DNA from: Gammaproteobacteria bacterium
Lineage (GTDB): Bacteria > Pseudomonadota > Gammaproteobacteria > UBA4575
Direction: 5' to 3'
Assembly (NCBI GenBank): GCA_028281205.1
Contig: JANQKJ010000001.1
Coordinates: 1-5,044 of the forward strand
DNA: 5,044 nucleotides
Position 1 is the stretch's first letter. Each line of letters begins with the position of its first letter. Positions 1-5,044 of this stretch are shown piece by piece. Under the pieces are notes generated by a model. It saw nothing but the letters and a program-made list of their open reading frames with translations, searched no databases and was not told the origin of the DNA. Both the position numbers and the translations under genes were made by a program.

Positions 1-573
1 CACACACAACAACCCACATCAATATTTGACCAGCATTACTTTAACGAAATTGATGATGACTATCCTATAGCATTGCTAAGTGAGACCTATAATGAAATAG
101 ACGAAGCCTCGCTATTAAATAAAATGCTATATCTGGACTGGAAATTTACACTGGCTGACAACGATATCCGCAAAGTGAACACTATGTGTCGTGCAGCAGG
201 CGCGGAAGTCTCGTATCCGTTTCTAGACAATCGCGTAGTAGAATGTTCAACCCAAGTCCCTTCTAATTTAAAACTTGATAAGACGAGACTACGTGCGTTT
301 TATAAAGATACTTACAGTTCATTTTTACCACCTGAGATTATATCAAAACCAAAACATGGTTTTGGCTTACCTTTTGGCGTGTGGTTAAAGAAAGACAAAC
401 GCATTCAAGATGAAGTTTATGGCGCATTGAGTAATTTGAAATCCAGATCCATGTTTCAAAATACTTTCATTGACGATTTAATAAACAAGCACCGCTCAGA
501 CCATGCTGCTTACTATGGAACATTTGTTTGGGTACTAGCAGTATTGGAACGCTGGTTGGATTCCCATAGTTAG
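1..573 (+). CDS. Asparagine synthase-like amidotransferase, C-terminal part (5' end outside window)
   Basis: The frame is open from base 1 to the TAG at 571-573, giving 190 visible residues. The true start lies upstream; an internal TTG at 73 is not a credible start because the homologous region continues before it. What is seen is the end of an asparagine-synthetase (AsnB C-terminal) domain: DNDIRKV at residues 53-59, EVSYPFLD at 69-76 (the family's E-A-R-V-P-F-L-D block), then LPPEI at 109-113 and KPKHGFGLP at 116-124, matching the family's LPxxI..(R/K)xKxGFxxP signature. The family activates a carboxylate with ATP and transfers glutamine-derived ammonia to it. The N-terminal glutaminase domain would be upstream and cannot be checked. 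The LADND..KV and KHGFGLPFGVW wording resembles amidotransferases I recall from exosortase A loci. The likely role, by inference, is amidating a sugar carboxyl during exopolysaccharide synthesis. It converges on the ligase gene, so it is transcribed separately from the other four genes. Confidence 0.88.
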   Translation, partial: HTQQPTSIFDQHYFNEIDDDYPIALLSETYNEIDEASLLNKMLYLDWKFTLADNDIRKVNTMCRAAGAEVSYPFLDNRVVECSTQVPSNLKLDKTRLRAFYKDTYSSFLPPEIISKPKHGFGLPFGVWLKKDKRIQDEVYGALSNLKSRSMFQNTFIDDLINKHRSDHAAYYGTFVWVLAVLERWLDSHS

Positions 574-615
574 CGCTACCGATAAGACATTAGCAACCAA
601 TTAATGCAATGCTAG
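574..615. other. Convergent intergenic gap between amidotransferase and ligase genes
   Basis: These 42 bases separate the TAG of the plus-strand amidotransferase from the TAA of the minus-strand ligase. The only structure seen is an imperfect seven-pair inverted repeat (589-595 with 610-616) around a 14-base loop, with no T-run after it on either strand. Transcripts from both sides must end here or run into each other, but no recognisable intrinsic terminator is present. Confidence 0.6.
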
Positions 616-1941
616 TTAGACAGCACCTTTGAGTTTTAATTTTGCGTTCTTGCTCATAAAACGACTGTATTTGTTTTCTTCTTCAACTGCTACAGTATCT
701 TCATCCATTCTGTTTTTCAAAATAGTTAGCATGACTGATGCAATTACGATTAACATAAAATATAAGTCAAACTTAGCTAACTCAAGGAATGCACCGGATA
801 CGGCATAGCCTACTACACTTACCTGACACATAGCCGCCAAATCTCTCATCCATAACAGATCCTCATAATCCTTAGTCCGCCTCATAATGTAGCCCAGGCT
901 CCTATACAAGGTCAGACCCATTAGCAGAAAAATAGCCAGTCCTACCCAACCGTGGTCACCCAGCGTTTCAAAATAAATACTATGCGGGCCGGTCCATTCA
1001 ATTTCTGGTCGGTCTGAGTAAATTGAAAACATTTCTTCAGTAGAAGCCGAGTAGCCACCGCCGGTAACCGGATGATCGTTGGCTAAGTTAATAGCAAACT
1101 CCCATGCATTGATTCTCATCATCGCCGATTCATCTTGCTCATAATTCTTTATCGTCTCCATACGTTCATGCCAACTTTGAGGCATAAATGTATACAAAAT
1201 AGGTGCAAGAAGAATGACGCCTAATGCGGCCGTATATTTCGCCCGACTCTTCATTACCAGGAAGCCAGTCATCGCAATTACACCCAGGAAAGCACCACGT
1301 GACTGTGTGCCCAAGATAGCTAATATCGTAAGTATCATCGTTACCCACATAAACAACTTAATCCAACGCCGATCGGTAATACTCTGTAGATACCACATTA
1401 ACGGCATCGTCATTACTAGCGCTAGGCCTAATGCGTTATTGTCAGACATGAAGGAGAGGTTTGGCCCCCATACGGTGAGTGAACCTTGAGTCTGAATTGT
1501 GAATATTCCACCTTTAAAGCCGAATAAGCCAATAGAGAAAACAACTACGGCTATTAAAGCGTTCAGCTTTTGCCGATTATTCGTCATTATCAATATAACC
1601 ATCATCATGATGATTAATTTCATAAACTCACCCCATTGCTCCATGGCATCATCAGGGTAGATTGCAAACAGGGTCGTCACCGTAGACCAGAATACGTATA
1701 GCAAGAATAGCCACAAGATCATAGACGACCTAGGCAGCGATTTATCTTTATACATGAGCAGCGCTATCATTGTGACAATGCCTATAATTTTTGAAAAAGG
1801 CATTTCATAAGCAAAACCAAACGTCAGACCATGCGGACTCATAAAACCAAGCCATGTCCACACAAGTGCACCGACATAAGGCCTTATGAAAATAAAAGGG
1901 ATAAACCCAAATACAATTAGTGTAAGTAAAATGTCACGCAT
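616..1941 (-). CDS. Exosortase A-associated O-antigen ligase/polymerase-like membrane protein (TIGR03097-type)
   Basis: This is a 441-residue polytopic inner-membrane protein with about 12 hydrophobic segments, starting at residues 3-20 and ending near 390-408. The N-terminal block with RPYVGALVWTWLGFMSPH (20-37) and FAYEMPFSK (43-51) is the hallmark of the putative O-glycosylation ligase linked to exosortase A. The Wzy_C/O-antigen-ligase features follow: TQSRGAFLG at 212-220, and a long presumed periplasmic loop at about 253-332 carrying TGGGYSAS (293-300) and GPHSIYFETLG.HG (318-331). The arginine of SRG and the histidine of PHS correspond to positions usually conserved in this superfamily. 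Such enzymes move or polymerise lipid-linked glycan on the periplasmic face; which of the two applies here is unsettled. The charged C-terminal tail (409-441) should be cytoplasmic. The ATG start is preceded by a purine-rich GAAGAGAAAG, five bases from the start. The gene begins 25 bases after the deacetylase stop and is the last of the minus-strand genes. Confidence 0.92.
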   Translation of the reverse strand: MRDILLTLIVFGFIPFIFIRPYVGALVWTWLGFMSPHGLTFGFAYEMPFSKIIGIVTMIALLMYKDKSLPRSSMILWLFLLYVFWSTVTTLFAIYPDDAMEQWGEFMKLIIMMMVILIMTNNRQKLNALIAVVVFSIGLFGFKGGIFTIQTQGSLTVWGPNLSFMSDNNALGLALVMTMPLMWYLQSITDRRWIKLFMWVTMILTILAILGTQSRGAFLGVIAMTGFLVMKSRAKYTAALGVILLAPILYTFMPQSWHERMETIKNYEQDESAMMRINAWEFAINLANDHPVTGGGYSASTEEMFSIYSDRPEIEWTGPHSIYFETLGDHGWVGLAIFLLMGLTLYRSLGYIMRRTKDYEDLLWMRDLAAMCQVSVVGYAVSGAFLELAKFDLYFMLIVIASVMLTILKNRMDEDTVAVEEENKYSRFMSKNAKLKLKGAV

Positions 1942-1966
1942 CGCAGCTTTCTCTTCAAATATTTAT

Positions 1967-2941
1967 TTAGTTCGCATATTGCACATACCCACGTGCTAAT
2001 GAAGCGCCAAATTTAAACTTGTTGGTATAATCAATACTAATTCTTGGAAGCTCAAACATCCCTGCACGTTGATCAATTGCTCCATTATTTGTTGTTAATG
2101 CTGCAGAAAATCCCGCCTGCTCAACAATCTCTTTATGTTCTTGACGATAATCTTTATCTACGCGTCCGCTAGGATAAGCAAAATATCTCAATTCCTTACC
2201 AGTAATCCTTTCCAGTTGTGCCTTGCCTTCTTCTACTTCATAGCGAGCGTCTTGAATACTGGTACTAGCAAGTATTGGATGATTGACCGTATGCCCACCG
2301 ATTTCCATACCTGCATCAGATAGCTGCTTAACCTCATCCTGGTTCATCATAACCCGCCGTTTAAACTCCACCTGCGCAATCTCACTCAGTTTTTGCGCCA
2401 ACTGATTACGCTTATCTAGCGATTGATTTCTCCAGCGATTAATAAGCACACCTAACAAGGTACGTTTTTGCTGCGTGGTAGTGATTGCATATTTATCTAA
2501 TGATAGTTCCGCCAGATCAAGATCGGTTAACTCAGTGTTTTTCACCGACTCAATAACCACATCATTCCACATCATGCCATCACCCAAATAACCGGTTGCA
2601 ACAAAAAATGTTGCTGGTAGGTTTAACGCTTGCAGTATAGGGAATGCAACTTCGTAGTTATCTTTATAACCATCATCAAAAGTAATACAGACTGCACCAG
2701 GAACCACTTTGCCCGAACGCACCTGACGTAATCCTTCCTCCAAACTCAGCACATTAAAATATTTAGACAAAGTTTCCATTTGCTGCGTGAATTGAACCGC
2801 ATCAATTTCGTCAACTATTTCATCGTATTCCTCAAACACACGATGATAGGTCAATACGAGCAACTTTCCATTTGCTCGGTGACCCGATAGCAACCCGACG
2901 GTTTGCTGAAAAATTGGTCTTAATACATTATTCACATACAC
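1967..2941 (-). CDS. NodB-type polysaccharide deacetylase family protein
   Basis: This 324-residue protein has the carbohydrate esterase 4 (NodB) fold signatures. LVLTYHRV (28-35) is the first strand. TFDDGYKDNY (87-96) holds the catalytic-base and metal aspartates (89, 90). GGHTVNHPIL (215-224) holds the two zinc-ligand histidines (217, 221), and RYFAYPSG (252-259) is the third motif. Between the first and second motifs lies a long, mostly helical and charged stretch (about 123-195). No signal peptide is visible, so the enzyme is probably cytoplasmic or membrane-associated. Family members remove N- or O-acetyl groups from glycans; the substrate here is presumably the locus's polysaccharide or its lipid-linked precursor. 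It is not the DUF3473-containing deacetylase also typical of exosortase loci. The start must be the GTG at 2939-2941 or later, because an in-frame TAG lies two codons upstream. The gene sits between a glycosyltransferase and the ligase on the same strand. Confidence 0.92.
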   Translation of the reverse strand: MYVNNVLRPIFQQTVGLLSGHRANGKLLVLTYHRVFEEYDEIVDEIDAVQFTQQMETLSKYFNVLSLEEGLRQVRSGKVVPGAVCITFDDGYKDNYEVAFPILQALNLPATFFVATGYLGDGMMWNDVVIESVKNTELTDLDLAELSLDKYAITTTQQKRTLLGVLINRWRNQSLDKRNQLAQKLSEIAQVEFKRRVMMNQDEVKQLSDAGMEIGGHTVNHPILASTSIQDARYEVEEGKAQLERITGKELRYFAYPSGRVDKDYRQEHKEIVEQAGFSAALTTNNGAIDQRAGMFELPRISIDYTNKFKFGASLARGYVQYAN

Positions 2942-2954
2942 ACTCTACCCAAAT
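2942..2954 (-). promoter_or_regulatory. Ribosome-binding region supporting the deacetylase GTG start
   Basis: On the minus strand the bases before the start read TTTGGGTAGAGT and then GTG. The GGG lies six bases before the GTG. The TAG within this stretch is in frame and ends any longer reading frame, so the GTG at 2939-2941 is the earliest possible start. A second GTG two codons inside (2933-2935) is also possible but would sit twelve bases from the GGG. The Shine-Dalgarno match is weak. Confidence 0.35.
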
Positions 2955-3014
2955 TCCCAAATAACTATTTGTAAACTCGTCGCATATTGATAATTTAAAC
3001 AAATGTTAACTTCA

Positions 3015-4241
3015 TCACATTCCTGAAATAGCAATATGACGTTGTTGTGCTTGAGCATATAAATCCTGATAGCCAGATACACTCTTCGCCCAATTACGTT
3101 CTGACTTAACGTAATTACGCGCCCAGCCAGAAAATAAAGCTTTGAGAGGCTTATTAGCAATATTCTGTTCCAGTGCTTCTACCAATGCCTCAACTGAACT
3201 TGCTTCAAACAAAACTGAATGCAATCTTTCAGGCACTAACTCAACATGGCCGCCCACATCAGATGCAATAAACACTTTGCCCATAGCCATAGCTTCAAGC
3301 GGTTTAAGTGGTGTCACAATATCTGTTAATCGCGCTGACACGCGAGGATAAACAAGCACATCTATCAAGTCATAGTAAGCATTAACATGTGCATGCGGCA
3401 CTCTTCCAGTGAAAATAATTTTGTCTTGCATGCCTAGCTCTTCGACTAACGCTCTCAATTTTTCATCCTCAGGGCCACCACCTACTAGAAGACCTTTGAC
3501 GTTGAGATCACTGTTTTGCATGGCATGCAATGCACGCACAAAATATTCAAGGCCCTCGTAGGCATAAAATGAACCAATGAATCCGGCGATATAACTATTA
3601 CCCAAGTTATACTTTGCACGCAGATCTTCCTGAACTGAAGAATTTTCACCCAACTCATCAGCATTAACAGCATTTGGTATTACCTGGATAGGCTTGTCGC
3701 CGATGCTGCGACTGGTGATGTCTTGCTTAAGGCCGTTACAAATAGTTGTAATGCCATCCGCACGTTTAAATACAAATGTTTCTAAAGCACGGGTTAATTT
3801 GTAGCGCAAACTGCCTTCTTTAGTAGTGCCATGCTCAACTGCAGCGTCCTCCCATGAAGCACGCATCTCATAAACAACTGGAATAGAAAACTTCTTTGCC
3901 GCGAGAATGGCAGCAATGCCATTTAAACATGGTGAATGCGCGTGGATAATATCTGGCTTTTCACGCTTGATGACTTCAGTCAATCGCTTTTGCAAACTCC
4001 TAATTACATATAGTTGATTTATGATAGGCAATTTAGCAAGCAGCTTGTTAGCTCCTGAAGTGCGATAAAACTTCAAGTTCTCATGAACTTCTTCATCAGC
4101 CTGAGCGCTTATGTGTTTAATACTAGTGACATGGGCAGTTTCCCAACCTAACTTCGCTTGTTCATTTAATATTGAGCAGGTACGAAAAGTATAGCCACTA
4201 TGCAAAGGTATTGAATGATCTAATACGTGTAATATTTTCAT
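3015..4241 (-). CDS. Exosortase A-associated GT4 glycosyltransferase, Daro_2409/Stp3 type (TIGR04063-like)
   Basis: This 408-residue GT-B glycosyltransferase appears complete. The N-terminal MKILHVLDHSIPLHSGYTFR (1-20) is close to the diagnostic opening of the exosortase-A-associated Daro_2409 family. Further motifs are IIHAHSPCLNG (98-108), YEMRASWEDAAVEHG (124-138) and VIPNAVN (187-193). The nucleotide-sugar half has GFIGSFYAYEGLEY (220-233), LLVGGGPE (251-258), FTGRVPH (277-283) and TPLKPLEAMAMGK (310-322), followed by SDVGGHVELV (327-336). It should transfer a sugar from a nucleotide donor to a lipid-linked glycan on the cytoplasmic face; donor and acceptor cannot be read from sequence. 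The ATG lies only 12 bases after the upstream sugar transferase's stop, with a weak AAGA-like ribosome site, suggesting translational coupling. The gene ends in tandem TGA TGA stops (3012-3017). A 73-base gap separates it from the deacetylase. Confidence 0.93.
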   Translation of the reverse strand: MKILHVLDHSIPLHSGYTFRTCSILNEQAKLGWETAHVTSIKHISAQADEEVHENLKFYRTSGANKLLAKLPIINQLYVIRSLQKRLTEVIKREKPDIIHAHSPCLNGIAAILAAKKFSIPVVYEMRASWEDAAVEHGTTKEGSLRYKLTRALETFVFKRADGITTICNGLKQDITSRSIGDKPIQVIPNAVNADELGENSSVQEDLRAKYNLGNSYIAGFIGSFYAYEGLEYFVRALHAMQNSDLNVKGLLVGGGPEDEKLRALVEELGMQDKIIFTGRVPHAHVNAYYDLIDVLVYPRVSARLTDIVTPLKPLEAMAMGKVFIASDVGGHVELVPERLHSVLFEASSVEALVEALEQNIANKPLKALFSGWARNYVKSERNWAKSVSGYQDLYAQAQQRHIAISGM

Positions 4242-4253
4242 AATAAATCTTGT

Positions 4254-5044
4254 TTAAATATGATGCTCATGTATATCCACATTGGTTATATCTAGAGTAA
4301 TGTCAGTTTTATCTATGATATACGCATCCATTTTTTGCATCGCAATTTTCCAACTATGATGCGAAAGCATCCGTTTGCGACCATTCACTGCTAAGCGTTT
4401 TCTCTCCTGTGAATTTTCTATAATCCGTGATATTTGATTTACATATTCATCAGCACTGTCAGCCACTAAAACATGCTCTTCCGGCAATGCATCAATACCT
4501 CTAGCAGCAATACCACTGCAAACCACGGGCACGCCCATTGCCATAGATTCAAGTATTTTATTCTGTGTACCACGAGCAATGCTCAGAGGAACAACTGATA
4601 ATGCTGCTCTTTGTACATATGGGCGAACATCAGCAACACGACCCGTAACCTCAATTCCTTCCTCGTCAGCTAACGCTAAAATTTTTTCTGTTGGGTTAGA
4701 ACCGACTATGCATAATTTGAGTTGTGGATATTTTTTTCTTAGCTGCGGGAATACTTGCTCACTAAACTCGAGCATGCATTTTTCATTGGGGTAGTAATTC
4801 ATTTTGCCAATAAAACAAATCGTGTTGGCATCATACTGTCTTTCGCTTGGTGAAAAATATTCCGCATCTACTCCATTAGGAAAACAAAACGAACGCTGAC
4901 CAGAACGAAAACTTTCTAACGTTTCTAATTCAAACGCTGTGGCAACCGAAGAACTATCAAATTTTCTAGCCAATGACTTTTCAGCTCTTAGTAACTTAAT
5001 TCCTTCTAGCCAGTAAGCAACTGATAAAGGAAATGGCTTATGAA
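4254..5044 (-). CDS. Exosortase A-associated sugar transferase, Stp1 type (TIGR03087-like), N-terminus outside window
   Basis: The minus-strand frame is open to the right edge, giving 262 full visible residues before the TAA at 4254-4256. The TTG at 4971-4973 is internal: 23 further in-frame residues (HKPFPLSVAYWLEGIKLL then RAEKS) precede it and fit the family. Family members are about 400 residues, so roughly the first 140 are missing. Visible motifs, numbered from the first complete codon at the right edge, are NGVDAEYFSP (56-65), FIGKMNYYPNE (77-87), IVGSNP (112-117), VTGRVADVRPYV (132-143) and SIARGTQNKILESMAMGVPV (154-173). The block from ARG.QNK to MAMG.PVV is characteristic of the PEP-CTERM/EpsH1-associated sugar transferase Stp1. 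This is a GT-B enzyme expected to add a sugar to the polysaccharide precursor at the inner face of the membrane. Donor specificity is unknown. Its stop lies 12 bases before the next glycosyltransferase, so the two are likely co-translated. Confidence 0.9.
   Translation of the reverse strand, partial: HKPFPLSVAYWLEGIKLLRAEKSLARKFDSSSVATAFELETLESFRSGQRSFCFPNGVDAEYFSPSERQYDANTICFIGKMNYYPNEKCMLEFSEQVFPQLRKKYPQLKLCIVGSNPTEKILALADEEGIEVTGRVADVRPYVQRAALSVVPLSIARGTQNKILESMAMGVPVVCSGIAARGIDALPEEHVLVADSADEYVNQISRIIENSQERKRLAVNGRKRMLSHHSWKIAMQKMDAYIIDKTDITLDITNVDIHEHHI

Larger units (their letters stand above)
616..5044 (-). other. Probable four-gene exopolysaccharide operon (transcribed right to left)
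   Basis: Four consecutive minus-strand genes (Stp1-type transferase, Stp3-type GT4 transferase, NodB deacetylase, O-ligase-like protein) are separated by 12, 73 and 25 bases, with no convincing terminator between them. All four belong to one pathway, and three are families described as exosortase-A-associated. The operon's promoter and first gene(s) lie beyond the right edge. Co-transcription is inferred from spacing and function only. Confidence 0.7.

Noticed and set aside
1..15. CACACACAACAACCC at the left edge, considered as a simple repeat
   Set aside because: It is a few dinucleotides long and lies inside the open frame of the amidotransferase, so it is ordinary coding sequence.
589..616. 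Imperfect inverted repeat ATTAGCA / TGCTAGT as a bidirectional terminator
   Set aside because: It has only seven pairs including a wobble on one strand, a 14-base loop and no T-run, and it overlaps the ligase stop codon. This is too weak to call a terminator.
1214..1489. 91-codon plus-strand open frame inside the ligase gene
   Set aside because: It lies entirely antisense to a clear membrane-protein gene and its translation matches nothing I recognise; it is a shadow of the real gene.
2978..3009. Possible promoter on the minus strand: TTAACA followed after 17 bases by TATGCG
   Set aside because: The -35-like part is close to consensus, but the -10-like part matches only half of TATAAT. AT-rich sequence gives such matches by chance, so I did not list it as a feature.
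2945..3160. 71-codon minus-strand open frame overlapping the 3' end of the Stp3-type transferase
   Set aside because: It overlaps the well-supported transferase in another frame, shows no recognisable domain and no ribosome site, and runs into the deacetylase leader. It is best explained as a chance open frame.
4254..4320. Odd C-terminal tail of the Stp1-type transferase ending in DIHEHHI, considered as a metal-binding or functional tail
   Set aside because: Three histidines and one Glu at a variable C-terminus are not enough to propose a function, and no known motif fits.

Overview
The window looks like part of an exopolysaccharide and protein-glycosylation locus of the exosortase A (XrtA/EpsH, PEP-CTERM) type, from a Gram-negative bacterium. 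The best guess is a low-GC betaproteobacterium such as a Methylotenera-like methylotroph. This rests on the recognisable XrtA-associated protein families, a moderately AT-rich base composition (by eye, roughly 40% GC), and a gene set that matches the eps loci of Dechloromonas, Methylobacillus and Methylotenera relatives. The genus is inference; the gene families are read from sequence motifs.

Layout, left to right. Bases 1-573 (+) hold the C-terminal 190 residues of an asparagine-synthase-like amidotransferase, cut by the left edge. A 42-base convergent gap follows. Four genes then lie on the minus strand and are transcribed right to left. They are a sugar transferase of the Stp1 type (4254 to beyond 5044, its N-terminus cut by the right edge), a GT4 glycosyltransferase of the Stp3 (Daro_2409) type (3015-4241), a NodB-type polysaccharide deacetylase (1967-2941, GTG start), and a polytopic O-antigen-ligase/polymerase-like protein of the exosortase-A-associated type (616-1941). 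Gaps between the minus-strand genes are 12, 73 and 25 bases, so one operon is likely, with the 73-base gap as the only place for an internal promoter.

Working model (inference). The two glycosyltransferases add sugars to a lipid-linked repeat unit on the cytoplasmic face. The deacetylase and the amidotransferase alter acetamido and carboxyl groups. The membrane ligase/polymerase then transfers or polymerises the glycan on the periplasmic side. Exosortase, PEP-CTERM substrates, flippase and export genes are not in this window and would be expected nearby.

No RNA gene, mobile element, CRISPR array, tandem repeat or convincing terminator was seen. Coding sequence fills nearly the whole window and no gene-free stretch exceeds 73 bases. 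I did not find a clearly undescribed system. The points worth a second look are residue-level departures in the enzymes and the possible joint effect of the amidotransferase and deacetylase on polymer charge.
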